Shown: piece after piece, positions 20,481-33,329 of the stretch
How the letters are laid out: every line of letters starts with the position of its first letter
Position numbering within the stretch: the stretch's first letter is position 1
NCBI GenBank assembly: GCA_016709385.1
Contig: JADJMW010000009.1
Coordinates: 124,001 to 188,000, forward strand
Length of the DNA stretch: 64,000 bases
Direction of reading: 5' to 3'
Source of the DNA: Candidatus Rubrivivax defluviihabitans
Lineage (GTDB): Bacteria; Pseudomonadota; Gammaproteobacteria; Burkholderiales; Burkholderiaceae_C
Notes under the pieces: generated by a model
Seen by the model: the letters and a program-made list of their open reading frames with translations, nothing else
Told to the model about the DNA's origin: nothing
Database searches by the model: none
Translations under genes and position numbers: made by a program

Positions 20481-21458
20481 GTGACCGGCACGCTGACGCG
20501 CCGTACGCTGGTCGGCGCCAGTCTCGCTGCGCCGCTGGCACGGCTGGCCGCCCAGCCGCGTTTTCCCAGCCGCACGGTGCGCATCGTGGTGCCCTATGCC
20601 GTGGGCGTGGGCCCCGACGTGGTGGCGCGCAGCGTGGCCGAGAACCTCTCGCGGCACTGGCGGCAACCGGTGATCGTCGACAACAAGCCGGGAGCCTCGG
20701 GCATCGTCGCCTTCGGCGAGGTGCGCCGTACGCCGGCTGACGGCTACACGCTGTACCTGGCCGATACCGCCACCATGGCCGTCAACCCGTTGATCCATGC
20801 CACGCTGCCCTACGACCCGGCGCGCGACCTGGTGCCGCTGACGCTGCTGTTTCGCGCCACGTTCGTGATCCTGGTCGGTGGTCGCAGCCGGTTCCAGACC
20901 CTGGCGCAGCTGCTCGACGCCGCACGGCGCGAGCCCGGCCGCGTGAGCTATGCGTCGCTGGGCAACGGTCACGCCAGCCAGGTGGCGATCGAATCGATGG
21001 CGCGCGCCGCCGGGGTGCAGCTGCTGCACGTGCCGTTCAAGGACGCCGGCGCACTGTTCACCGCGGTGGCCTCGGCCGACGTGGACTTCACCGCCTTCAG
21101 CATGAATACGGTGGCCGGCCTTCTCGCCGGCGGCAAGCTGCGGCCGCTGGCGGTGGCGGCGCGTGCCCGCCTGAAGGACCATCCGGAGCTGCCGACGCTG
21201 GCCGAGGCCGCAGGACCGGCGGTCGAGATGCACCCCTGGGCCGGCCTGGTGGCACCGGCAGGCACGCCGCCGACGGTGCTGGCGCAGCTGCAGCGTGACA
21301 TCGTCGCGAGCATCGATTCGAACGAGGTGCGTGCGCGCATCGAGGCGCTGGGCTTCGAGCTCACGCCGTCGACGGCGCAGGAATTCAGGGACCGCGTGCA
21401 GGCCGACCTGGCGCTGTACGCACCGTTGGTGCGCGAAGGGCGCGTGTCGCGTCTCTGA
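20481..21458 (+). CDS. Bug-family (TctC-like) periplasmic solute-binding protein
   Basis: A 325-residue protein of the tripartite tricarboxylate transporter receptor family, abundant in Burkholderiales. GTG 20481 was taken as start; it leads into a twin-arginine-like signal (TRRTLVGASLAAPLARLAA). FPSRTVRIVVPYAVGVGPDVVAR and WRQPVIVDNKPGASG are strong Bug signatures. It binds small carboxylates or aromatic acids in the periplasm; its ligand is unknown. No membrane TctAB genes adjoin it, which is common for Bug proteins. It lies 4 nt after menA, so it may be co-transcribed, but functional linkage is not evident. Confidence 0.9.
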   Translation: MTGTLTRRTLVGASLAAPLARLAAQPRFPSRTVRIVVPYAVGVGPDVVARSVAENLSRHWRQPVIVDNKPGASGIVAFGEVRRTPADGYTLYLADTATMAVNPLIHATLPYDPARDLVPLTLLFRATFVILVGGRSRFQTLAQLLDAARREPGRVSYASLGNGHASQVAIESMARAAGVQLLHVPFKDAGALFTAVASADVDFTAFSMNTVAGLLAGGKLRPLAVAARARLKDHPELPTLAEAAGPAVEMHPWAGLVAPAGTPPTVLAQLQRDIVASIDSNEVRARIEALGFELTPSTAQEFRDRVQADLALYAPLVREGRVSRL

Positions 21459-21493
21459 GGCCCGCCGGAGGTCGGCGCGGTCGCCACGGCCCG

Positions 21494-22099
21494 CTACAGC
21501 CAGCTCACGAAGCGCGCAGCGTCGGGCCGCGGCCGCGCCGGCTTGCGCGCGCCCACCGTGCCCACGTTGACGAAGCAGACCGGCACTTCGCCGGGCGTCA
21601 GCCCGAACAGCCGGTGCAGGCGCGGCGAGGCCAGCGCCTGGCCGCTGGTGAGTGCCGAGCCGTAGCCCATGGCGTGCGCGGTGAGCAGCATGTTCTGGAT
21701 GGCGCAGCCCAGCGAGATGAAGCGCTCCACGGCCGGCACCTCCTTGTCGGCTTCGTCCAGCCGCGCCAGCGCCAGCATGAGCAGGGGCGCGCGGTAGGCC
21801 TTTTCGCGCGCCGCTTCGCGCTGGCTGGCCAGCGCCGCCGGATCACGGTCGAGCAGGGCGGCCTCGAAGACCTCGGCCAGAAGATTCCGCTTGTCGGTGG
21901 GCACGACGACGAGGCGCCAGGGCAGTCGCTGCTCGTGGTCGGGCGCGGCAGCCGCGGCCTCGAAGAGTTGCTGCAGTTGCGCAGCATCGGGCCCCGGCGC
22001 CAGCAGGCGCTTGGGAAGCACCGTCTGACGCGTGTGGATCAGCGCACGCGCCCAGGCGGCGGTAGTCGACGGGTCGGGGGGTTCGATGGAGTCGTTCAT
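21494..22099 (-). CDS. Nitroreductase-family flavoprotein
   Basis: A 201-residue protein of the NADH/NAD(P)H nitroreductase fold (FMN-binding). Typical features are AAAAPDHEQRLPWRLVVV near residue 50, FISLGCAIQNMLLTAHAMGYGS in the middle and the C-terminal PVCFVNVGTVGARK. Members of the YdjA subgroup are this short. The substrate cannot be read from sequence. It is convergent with the Bug gene (35 nt apart) and lies downstream of the haem-binding lipoprotein gene. Confidence 0.85.
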   Translation of the reverse strand: MNDSIEPPDPSTTAAWARALIHTRQTVLPKRLLAPGPDAAQLQQLFEAAAAAPDHEQRLPWRLVVVPTDKRNLLAEVFEAALLDRDPAALASQREAAREKAYRAPLLMLALARLDEADKEVPAVERFISLGCAIQNMLLTAHAMGYGSALTSGQALASPRLHRLFGLTPGEVPVCFVNVGTVGARKPARPRPDAARFVSWL

Positions 22100-22147
22100 G
22101 GCGGCAAGCGGGCGGTCGGCAAAGCGCCGGCCGCCCGGTCCGCCATG

Positions 22148-23191
22148 CTACTTGCCGAACACCAGGAACATGACATCTTCGGCGGTGGCATGCCGCACTT
22201 GCGCATTGTCGAAAGCCGCGAAGCCGAACGCATAACGCTTGTCGAGGTTGTCCCACTGCACGTCGAACTTGCTGCCGGTGACGAGCTTGCGGCTGAGCAC
22301 CGAGGTGTGCATGCCGTCCTTCCAGCTCATGACGACCTTGATATCGGCACGGTCTCCCTGCAGCGGGTTGACGATGTAGGACGCCACTTCGTCGCCGGCC
22401 TTGAAGCGGCTGTCGTCGAAGGCCACTTCGTCGCCCTTCTTGATGTAGTAGGTGCCGCCCGCGGTGGCCGCCAGGCCGTTCTTGTTCATGAACTTGGGCT
22501 TGCCGTTTTCGAGCGGGAAGCCGGCATATTCCGGGCCACCCGGGTCGCTCTTGCGGCCGGCATTGGGGCTGGCTTTCGGGTCGTAGCGGGTGTGGTCGGC
22601 GTACTGGTCGTCGACATGGCCCCAGGGCGCCGTGCGGCTGCCCTTCATGTGCCACATGTCCAGCATCTCGCCTTCGCTGCGCGTGTACTTGTTGCCATAG
22701 GGCTTGCCTTCGCCCACGTGGCAGGCCACCGTGCAGCCCTGCTTCTCGAAATTGCGCACCGAGTCGCCGATGGGCCACAGCATGGCCCACTTGTCCTCGT
22801 AGTAGACGTTGTCGTCACCGCCCTTGTTGGCGGGGTCCTTCAGCTGTTTCCAGGTGCCGTCGGCCTGCTTCTGGTAGGGGCCGCGGCGGATGGAATTCGT
22901 GGGGTCGGCGTATTGGACCAGCATGTACATCGTGTCGGCGGTGTAGACGGCCTTGATCTGCCCCTGGGTCTCGCCCTTGCCGCCGGCGAAGTTCACGCCG
23001 TCGGTCAAGGTCATGGCCACCGGCTGCGCCTTGGCCCACACCGGGTCGGCGGCGCCGGCGTTCATGTTCGGTGCTGCGGCGACCTTGAGGGCGACCAGCG
23101 TATTGGGCGGCACCGGTTGCTGCGGCGACTGGCAAGCGGCCAGGGTGAGGGCGGCGGCGGCCAGGCCGAGCGCCGAAAGTTTGAGTGACAT
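22148..23191 (-). CDS. Ethylbenzene-dehydrogenase-type haem-binding lipoprotein
   Basis: A 347-residue predicted lipoprotein: the signal ends in a lipobox with Cys20 (LTLAAC). The mature chain matches the EB_dh / DMSO-reductase-family haem-binding domain (ADPVWAKAQPVAMTL, DTMYMLVQYADPTNS, WAMLWPIGDSV, DIKVVMSWKDGMHTSVLSRKL). A CX3CH motif, Cys153-Thr-Val-Ala-Cys157-His158, could bind haem c in an atypical way. Such proteins carry electrons at the periplasmic side, and the ccm genes at 36973-43976 would serve haem attachment. No catalytic molybdenum subunit is nearby, so the partner is unknown. Confidence 0.8.
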   Translation of the reverse strand: MSLKLSALGLAAAALTLAACQSPQQPVPPNTLVALKVAAAPNMNAGAADPVWAKAQPVAMTLTDGVNFAGGKGETQGQIKAVYTADTMYMLVQYADPTNSIRRGPYQKQADGTWKQLKDPANKGGDDNVYYEDKWAMLWPIGDSVRNFEKQGCTVACHVGEGKPYGNKYTRSEGEMLDMWHMKGSRTAPWGHVDDQYADHTRYDPKASPNAGRKSDPGGPEYAGFPLENGKPKFMNKNGLAATAGGTYYIKKGDEVAFDDSRFKAGDEVASYIVNPLQGDRADIKVVMSWKDGMHTSVLSRKLVTGSKFDVQWDNLDKRYAFGFAAFDNAQVRHATAEDVMFLVFGK

Positions 23192-23301
23192 GGTGGTCCT
23201 CTGCGAGTGGTTGAACGAGGCCCGGACGCCGCACGACTTGTCACCATCGTGTCCCTGGCATCCGGGCTGCCGCCACTGTGCGCCGCGGCCCGATCGCGAT
23301 C

Positions 23302-23315
23302 TTGATGCAACGCAA
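23302..23315 (-). promoter_or_regulatory. Weak FNR-like box upstream of the haem-binding lipoprotein gene
   Basis: TTGATGCAACGCAA has a perfect TTGAT half and a partial second half (CGCAA versus ATCAA). It lies about 117 nt before the start at 23191. A possible -10 (CACAGT, 23279-23274) is poor. Listed as a candidate only. Confidence 0.25.
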
Positions 23316-23341
23316 AAGAGGCCGGATCGGCCAGCTGCGAT

Positions 23342-23931
23342 TCAGGCCGCGCGGGGCAGAAGCGTCAGGCTGCGAATGCCCTGCGCGCCGTGGATCAGCA
23401 CGCCTTCGATGTCGGCCGTGGCCGAGGGCCCGGTCATGAGGATGGCGTAACGCGCCTGCGCGAAGGCCGGGTCGCGGTAGGCGTCGTGCAGCGTGGCCAC
23501 CACCTTGGCCGGGTCCAGCAACACCACCAAGTGCTGGGCCAGGAAACCCAGCGCCTCGACCTGCAGTTCGGTCTCGGTGAGCAGCACCGAACCGGTCTCG
23601 GCGACGCCGAAGGCGGCACGCACCACGCCGACGTCGACATCGTCCAGCGCGGCCGGCGACTGCGTCGGGTCCAGTGTCCGCGTGCCGCGCACTTCGGGCG
23701 TGGCCGAGCAGATGACTTTGGCGTCGGGGAAGAGGGCGCGCACGGCGGCATCGGCGTCGCCGCCGGCCGGCGCCGGCGCGATCTTGCCGCCCATGCGCTG
23801 CAGTGCTTCGCAGAAGGCGTCGAAGCCGGCCGCGGCCGCGCCGCCGCCCTGGGCGAAGGCCGGCAGTTCGGGCAGCGCCACCGGCGCCGGCTGGCTGCGG
23901 CGCATGCGCGCCAGCATCTCTTCGCGCGTGT

Positions 23932-23935
<4 letters not shown>
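23342..23935 (-). CDS. lutC: Lactate utilisation protein LutC (LUD domain)
   Basis: A 197-residue LUD-domain protein. The C-terminal half (VVRAAFGVAETGSVLLTE, LGFLAQHLVVLLDP, ILMTGPSATADIEGVLIHGAQG) is the LutC signature. LutABC together oxidise L-lactate to pyruvate; LutC has no visible iron-sulphur cysteines, as usual. The ATG at 23935 overlaps the lutB stop (ATGA). It is the last gene of the long nqr-dld-lut array. Confidence 0.93.
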
Positions 23936-25307
<1,372 letters not shown>

Positions 25308-25311
<4 letters not shown>

Positions 25312-26047
25312 TCACGCACTCCATTCAGCACCTGCGCGATGTGCAGGAACTTGACCGGCAGTTCCAGCCGCTCGGCGCAGCCCTTCTGGTGCATCAGGCA
25401 GGACATGTCGGCCGAGACGATGTACTCGGCGCCGGCGCCGTGGTGGTCCTGCACCTTGTCGTAGCCCATGCGTGCCGACACCGGTTCCTCGTAAACGGAA
25501 AAGGTGCCGCCGAAGCCGCAGCATTCGTCGGGGCGTTTGGGCATGGCGAAGCGGATGCCCTTCACCGCCGACAGCAGCGTCATCGGCTTGGAAAACGGCG
25601 TCTCGTTCAGCTCCGACATGCTGGCCGTGCGCAGCGCGCGCAACGCGGCGCAGCCGTTGTGCAGGCCCACGGTGTGCGGGAATTCGGCCCAGGGGAACTC
25701 ACGCACGCCCAGCACGTCGTGCAGGAATTCCACCAGCTCGTAGGCGTTTTCGCGCACGTGTTTCACCTCATCGGTCTGAGGGATGGCGATGAGGTTCTCG
25801 CGCACATGGTGAATGCAGCTGGCCGAGGGCCCGACGATGTGGTCGTAGCCGGCGAAATTGCGCACGAAGAGCGCCTCGGCGCCGGCGGCGTCGGTGTGGC
25901 AGCCGCTATTGGCCATGGGCTGGCCGCAGCAGGTCTGGTCCAGCGGGTAGGCCACTTCGCAGCCGAAACGCTCCAGCAGTTCCAGCGTGGCCACGGCCAC
26001 GTCGGGGAAGAAGGCGTCGATGAAGCAGGGAACGAACAAGGCGACTT

Positions 26048-26051
<4 letters not shown>
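25308..26051 (-). CDS. lutA: Lactate utilisation protein LutA (CCG-domain)
   Basis: A 247-residue protein with two cysteine-rich CCG domains: CCGQPMANSGCHTDAAG near residue 40 and ECCGFGGTFSVYEEPVS near 185. These bind non-cubane iron-sulphur clusters in the heterodisulphide reductase/GlpC superfamily. The opening KVALFVPCFIDAFFPDVA is typical of LutA/LldE. Its ATG overlaps the dld stop by 4 nt. No lactate permease gene is seen in this window. Confidence 0.95.
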
Positions 26052-28948
<2,897 letters not shown>

Positions 28949-28972
28949 GGGAACCCTCGGAGTGAGCGGCCG

Positions 28973-29191
28973 TCAGGCCTGGCTGGAAGGGCGTTCGTGT
29001 GCGTGCTTGTTCTTGCGGTTCGGACAGGTGGCGCAGGAAATGCTCTCACCGCTGGCGGTCTTGACTTCAGGGCCGCCGCAGGACCCGCGCAGGCAGGGGC
29101 GACGAAAGATCACGCCGATGGACATGGCCAGCACGCCGATGCCGAGCAGCACCAGCGTGACGGCGAAGACGACGAGCCAGGTGGCCGGCAT
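28973..29191 (-). CDS. nqrM: Na+-NQR maturation protein NqrM
   Basis: A 72-residue protein: one N-terminal transmembrane helix (WLVVFAVTLVLLGIGVLAMSIG) and then a four-cysteine motif (CLRGSCGGPE...CATCP). This is NqrM, which is needed to deliver iron to the NqrD/NqrE centre of Na+-NQR in Vibrio. It follows apbE by 6 nt, the usual order apbE-nqrM after nqrF, although here a CBS gene is inserted. Confidence 0.93.
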   Translation of the reverse strand: MPATWLVVFAVTLVLLGIGVLAMSIGVIFRRPCLRGSCGGPEVKTASGESISCATCPNRKNKHAHERPSSQA

Positions 29192-29197
29192 GCGGCT

Positions 29198-30301
29198 TCA
29201 GGCGGCGGCGCCGCGGGTCAGCGCCGCGTAGGCCGGGGTGGCCAGGTCGCGCAGGCCGCCTTGCGGCTCGCGCACGATGAACAGCGCCGGCAGCGCCAGT
29301 TGTTGCGCCAGGGCGAAACCCCGCTCGGGGCCCATCACGATGAGCGCCGTGGCCAGCGCGTCGGCGAGCATGCAGCTGTCGGCCACCACCGAAACGGAAG
29401 CCAGGCCGTGGCTGATGGGCTCGGCGGTGCGCGGGTCGATCTCGTGCGAATAGCGGCGGCCGTCCTGTTCGAAATAGAAGCGGTAGTCGCCCGAGGTGGC
29501 GAGCGAGCGGCCGCTGAGCGGCACCACGCTGCGCGCACGCTGCGGCATGGCGTCGGGCTCTTCGATGCCTATCTGCCAGGCGCGGCCCTGCGGGTTGTGG
29601 CCGCGCGTGCGGACCTCGCCGCCGACCTCGACCATATAGTGCTCCACGCCGCCGGCTTCCAGCGCCAGCGCCGCCAGGTCCACGCCATGACCCTTGGCGA
29701 TGCCGCCCAGGTCGGCCTGCAGGCCGGGATGGGTCTTGGTGACCGTGCCCCGCGCGGCGTCGAGCTGCAGGCCGCGCCAGCCGACCGCTGCACGGCCGGC
29801 CTCGATCTGCGCAGCCGCGGGCACGACGCTGCGATGCTCGGGCCCGAAACCCCAGGCCTGCGTGAGCGGCGCCACGGAGACATCGAAGGCGCCCGCCGAC
29901 AGTTCACTGACCTGCTGCGCCGCGGCCAGCACGGCCAGGAAGTCCTTGGACAAGGCGAAGGGCATCGCGGAGGCATGGCGGTTGAAGCGCATCAGCTCCG
30001 AGTCGGCGCGGTGCAGCGACAGCCCGCGGTTGATGCCTTCCAGGGCGTCGTGCACGCCGGCCTGCAGCGCTTCGAGTCGGGTGGCCGAGAGGGCGGCGGC
30101 AGCCAGCTTGACGACGTAGCTGGTGCCCATGGTCTGGCCGCTGAACTGCAGCAGCCCCGGGGTGGCCGACGCTGCGCCGGCCGGGCGCTCGCTGCAGCCG
30201 GCCAGGGTCAGGGCGCCGAGGCCGCCCAGCGTGCCGCAGGCGCCGGCGGCACCCGCGGCGCGCAGCACGCGGCGTCGGGCGGGGGAAAGGATGGTGTCCA
30301 T
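29198..30301 (-). CDS. apbE: FAD:protein FMN transferase ApbE
   Basis: A 367-residue lipoprotein (Cys36 in LTLAGC; preceded by an RRR motif that may be Tat). It transfers FMN from FAD to Thr of NqrB and NqrC. ApbE signatures present: GQTMGTSYVVKL, LSLHRADSELMRFN, LQADLGGIAKGHGVDLAA, YMVEVGGEVRTRG and SHEIDPRTAEPISHG. The ATG at 30301 is preferred over the frame's upstream codons because it begins directly before the signal sequence. It sits inside the nqr operon, as expected for its substrates. Confidence 0.94.
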   Translation of the reverse strand: MDTILSPARRRVLRAAGAAGACGTLGGLGALTLAGCSERPAGAASATPGLLQFSGQTMGTSYVVKLAAAALSATRLEALQAGVHDALEGINRGLSLHRADSELMRFNRHASAMPFALSKDFLAVLAAAQQVSELSAGAFDVSVAPLTQAWGFGPEHRSVVPAAAQIEAGRAAVGWRGLQLDAARGTVTKTHPGLQADLGGIAKGHGVDLAALALEAGGVEHYMVEVGGEVRTRGHNPQGRAWQIGIEEPDAMPQRARSVVPLSGRSLATSGDYRFYFEQDGRRYSHEIDPRTAEPISHGLASVSVVADSCMLADALATALIVMGPERGFALAQQLALPALFIVREPQGGLRDLATPAYAALTRGAAA

Positions 30302-30335
30302 CGTCGTCTCCAAGAGGTCGTGCAGCGGCGGCAGG

Positions 30336-30788
30336 TCAGGCCGCATCGGCGGGCCGGGCTTGCCGCACGGCCGCCTCGAAGCGGCCTTCGCCATGGCTGA
30401 TGAGGTGATAGGTGAGGTCGCGCATGGAAAGCAGCCCGTGCACGCGCGGCCCGTCGATCACCAGCATGTGGCGATGGCGGTTCACGTGCATCAGCGCCAG
30501 CGCGGCCTCGATGGTGGTGCCCGGGGTGACGAAGCGCACGTCGCGCGTCATCACCGCCGACAAGGTGGTGGTCTTGGGGTCGACTCCGGCATACACCACG
30601 CGCAACAGCACGTCGCGTTCGGTGAAGATGCCGTCGACCAGGCCGTCCTCGTTGCGGATGATCACGGCACCGACCTTGCGGTCGACCATGGTCTCGATGG
30701 CCTCCCAGACCATGGCGCCGGCATCGACGTCGATCAGCTCGTCGGACACTTCCTTGGCCTCGAGCACGGACTGGACGGTTTGTCTCAT
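30336..30788 (-). CDS. CBS-domain-pair protein within the nqr operon
   Basis: A 150-residue protein made of two CBS repeats (about 10-70 and 75-135; VWEAIETMVDRKVGAVIIRNEDGLVDGIFTERD in part, then HRHMLVIDGPRVHGLLSMRDL). CBS pairs bind adenine nucleotides such as AMP, ATP or NADH and regulate partner proteins. It is placed between nqrF and apbE, an uncommon insertion, 25 nt after the nqrF stop. It may sense energy or redox charge for Nqr; that is inference from location. Confidence 0.85.
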   Translation of the reverse strand: MRQTVQSVLEAKEVSDELIDVDAGAMVWEAIETMVDRKVGAVIIRNEDGLVDGIFTERDVLLRVVYAGVDPKTTTLSAVMTRDVRFVTPGTTIEAALALMHVNRHRHMLVIDGPRVHGLLSMRDLTYHLISHGEGRFEAAVRQARPADAA

Positions 30789-30813
30789 GGCGCTTGCCTC
30801 GCGGGTGGTTCGG

Positions 30814-32043
30814 CTAGAGGCCGAAATCGTCGTACATGATGTTTTCGCGGTCGACGCCGAGGTCCAGGCACATCTTGGTGACGGCCTTGTTCATGACGTC
30901 GGGGCCGCAGAGATAGAACTCGATATCTTCCGGAGCCGGATGCTTGTCGAGATAGGCCGTGCGCAGCACCTTGTTGCGCACCAGGCCCACCGGGCCCTTG
31001 TAATTGTCCTCGGGCCGCGGCTCGGAAGGAATCAGGTGCCAGGTGAAGTTCGGGTGCTCGGCCTGCAGCTTGTTGAACTCTTCGATGTAGAAGGCCTCGC
31101 CGATGTTGCGGCACGAATACCAGAACGTCATCTTGCGCTTGCTCTTCAGGCGCAGCAGCTGGTCGAAGATGTGCGAACGCATCGGCGCCATGCCGGCGCC
31201 GGCTGCAACGAAGCACATCTCCCTGTCCGTCTCCTTGGCGAAGAACTCGCCGAAGGGGCCGGACACGGTGACGCGGTCGCCCGGCTTGAGTGCAAACAGC
31301 CAAGAGCTCATCTTGCCCGGCGGGATGTCGTCGCGGTACTGCGGCGGGAAGACGACGCGGATGGTGAACAGCAGCGTGCCCTTCTCCAGCGGGTAGCTGG
31401 CCAGCGAATAGGCGCGCTCCACCGGTTCGGTGACCACCGACTTGAAGCGCCAGAGGTCGAACTTGTCCCACTCGGGGCGGAACTCCTCGGGGATGTCGAA
31501 GTCGCGGTAGCTCAGTTCGTGCGGCGGGGCCTCGATCTGCACGTAGCCGCCGGCACGGAACGGCACTTCCTCGCCCTCGGGCAGCTCGAGCCGGAGTTCC
31601 TTGATGAAGGTCGAGACGCTGCGGTTGCTGATGACCTTGCATTGCCACTTGCGCACGCTGAAGATCTCGGGCGCGACTTCGATGCGCATGTCGCGCTTGA
31701 CCTTCACCTGGCAGGCGAGGCGGCAGCCGCGCTTGGCCTCGCCGGGCGAGATGAAGCCGGTCTCGGTGGGCATCAGCGCGCCGCCGCCTTCCTTGACGAT
31801 CACTTCGCACACGCCGCAGGCGCCCTTGCCGCCGCAGGCTGCGGGCACGAAGATCTTGTTGGAGGTCAGTGCGCCCAGCAGCGTGCCGCCGGCCGCCACC
31901 TTCAGCGCCTTGGATTCGTCTTCGTTGACGACGATGGATACGTCGCCCGTGGCCACCAGCTTGTTGCGCGCGCTCATCAACAGCAGCACCAGCAGCAGCA
32001 CGATGGCCGTGAACATGACGATGGCAAGCAGGACGGAGGTCAT
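30814..32043 (-). CDS. nqrF: Na+-translocating NADH:quinone reductase subunit F
   Basis: A 409-residue entry subunit: an N-terminal membrane helix (residues 4-25), a [2Fe-2S] ferredoxin domain (Cys70, Cys76, Cys79, Cys111, the same numbering as Vibrio NqrF) and a C-terminal FAD/NADH oxidoreductase domain (CFVAAGAGMAPMRSHIFDQL, FYLCGPDVMNKAVTKM). It accepts hydride from NADH and passes electrons into the pump. It follows nqrE by 9 nt. Confidence 0.97.
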   Translation of the reverse strand: MTSVLLAIVMFTAIVLLLVLLLMSARNKLVATGDVSIVVNEDESKALKVAAGGTLLGALTSNKIFVPAACGGKGACGVCEVIVKEGGGALMPTETGFISPGEAKRGCRLACQVKVKRDMRIEVAPEIFSVRKWQCKVISNRSVSTFIKELRLELPEGEEVPFRAGGYVQIEAPPHELSYRDFDIPEEFRPEWDKFDLWRFKSVVTEPVERAYSLASYPLEKGTLLFTIRVVFPPQYRDDIPPGKMSSWLFALKPGDRVTVSGPFGEFFAKETDREMCFVAAGAGMAPMRSHIFDQLLRLKSKRKMTFWYSCRNIGEAFYIEEFNKLQAEHPNFTWHLIPSEPRPEDNYKGPVGLVRNKVLRTAYLDKHPAPEDIEFYLCGPDVMNKAVTKMCLDLGVDRENIMYDDFGL

Positions 32044-32052
32044 GGCGTGCCT

Positions 32053-32667
32053 TCAGAGCTGGATGCCGGAAAAGACCATGAACGCCAGCGACATCAGGCC
32101 GGCACTGACGAAGGTGATGCCCAGGCCGCGCAGTCCCGCCGGCACGTTGGCATAGGTGAGCTTTTCGCGGATGGCGGCCAGCGCGATGATGGCGATGGCA
32201 AAGCCGGCACCGGAGCTGACACCGAAGACCACGCTCTCCGGGAAGCTGTAATCGCGCTCCTGCATGAACAGCGAGCCGCCCAGGATGACGCAGTTCACCG
32301 CGATCAAGGGCAGGAAGACGCCCAGCGTGTTGTACAGGCCCGGGGCGTAGCGGTCGACCGCCATCTCCACCACCTGTGTCGCCGCGGCGATGGTGGCGAT
32401 GAAGAGGATGAAGGACAGGAAGCTCAGGTCCACGCTGGCCAGCGCCGGGCTGATCCAGGTCAGCGCGCCCTCGGCCAGCAGGTAGTGCAGCATGAGGTTG
32501 TTCAGCGGCACGGTGAGCACCTGCACGAAGACCACCGCGAGCCCCAGGCCGATGGCGGTGTCGACCTTCTTCGAGCAGGCCAGCAGGCTGCACATGCCCA
32601 GGAAATAGGCCAGCGCCATGTTCTCCAGGAACATGGCCTTGAGGCCGAGGTTGATGTAGTGTTCCAT
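32053..32667 (-). CDS. nqrE: Na+-translocating NADH:quinone reductase subunit E
   Basis: A 204-residue six-helix membrane protein. MEHYINLGLKAMFLENMALA, FLGMCSLLACSKKVDTAIGLG and NCVILGGSLFMQERDYSFPE are strongly conserved NqrE motifs. It forms an intramembrane iron-binding pair with NqrD, with a conserved cysteine in each inverted half (here in MCSLLACS and NCVILG). The start shares one base with the nqrD stop (TGATG). Confidence 0.97.
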   Translation of the reverse strand: MEHYINLGLKAMFLENMALAYFLGMCSLLACSKKVDTAIGLGLAVVFVQVLTVPLNNLMLHYLLAEGALTWISPALASVDLSFLSFILFIATIAAATQVVEMAVDRYAPGLYNTLGVFLPLIAVNCVILGGSLFMQERDYSFPESVVFGVSSGAGFAIAIIALAAIREKLTYANVPAGLRGLGITFVSAGLMSLAFMVFSGIQL

Positions 32668-33329
32668 CAGTCTTTTTCCTGCAGCTGCGGCTTCCAGGTG
32701 CGCAAGGCCCAGATCAGCCCGGCGATGATGAACAGCGCCGACGGTGCCAGCAGCATCAGCCCGTTGGGCATGTACCAGCCGCCGTCCTTGACCAGCGGCA
32801 GCACGGTGACGCCGAACAGCTTGCCCGCGCCGAGCAGTTCACGCGTGAAGGCCACCAGCATCAGCACGAGCGCATAGCCCAGGCCGTTGCCCAGGCCGTC
32901 GAGCATTGACAGCCGCGGCGGGTTATTCATCGCGAAACCCTCGGCGCGGCCCATCACGATGCAGTTGGTGATGATCAGGCCGACGAACACCGACAGCTCC
33001 AGCGACAGCTCGTACATCGTCGCCTTCAGCACCTGGTCGAAGACGATCACCAGCGAGGCGATGATGGCGAGCATGACGATGATGCGTATCGAGGTCGGCA
33101 CGCGTTCGCGGATCAGGCTCACCGCCAGGTTGGCCAGCACCGTCACCAGCACGACGCCGATGCTGAGCACCAGCGCCTTGTCCATGCGCGTCGTGACGGC
33201 CAGCGCCGAGCAGATGCCCAGCACCTGCACGCCGATCGGGTTGTTCACCAGCAGCGGATCGAACAGCGCCGCGCGCTCATGGCTGTCGAGGCGCCAGCCG
33301 CCGCTGCGGACGGTACTCGCGGTGCTCAT
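32667..33329 (-). CDS. nqrD: Na+-translocating NADH:quinone reductase subunit D
   Basis: A 220-residue membrane protein, homologous and inverted relative to NqrE. Conserved segments are LLVNNPIGVQVLGICSALAVTT and GLIITNCIVMGRAEGFAMNN, holding the two cysteines used with NqrE for the membrane iron centre. ATG 33329 was chosen, as the upstream in-frame extension overlaps nqrC entirely and lacks family similarity. It overlaps the nqrC stop by 4 nt. Confidence 0.97.
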   Translation of the reverse strand: MSTASTVRSGGWRLDSHERAALFDPLLVNNPIGVQVLGICSALAVTTRMDKALVLSIGVVLVTVLANLAVSLIRERVPTSIRIIVMLAIIASLVIVFDQVLKATMYELSLELSVFVGLIITNCIVMGRAEGFAMNNPPRLSMLDGLGNGLGYALVLMLVAFTRELLGAGKLFGVTVLPLVKDGGWYMPNGLMLLAPSALFIIAGLIWALRTWKPQLQEKD

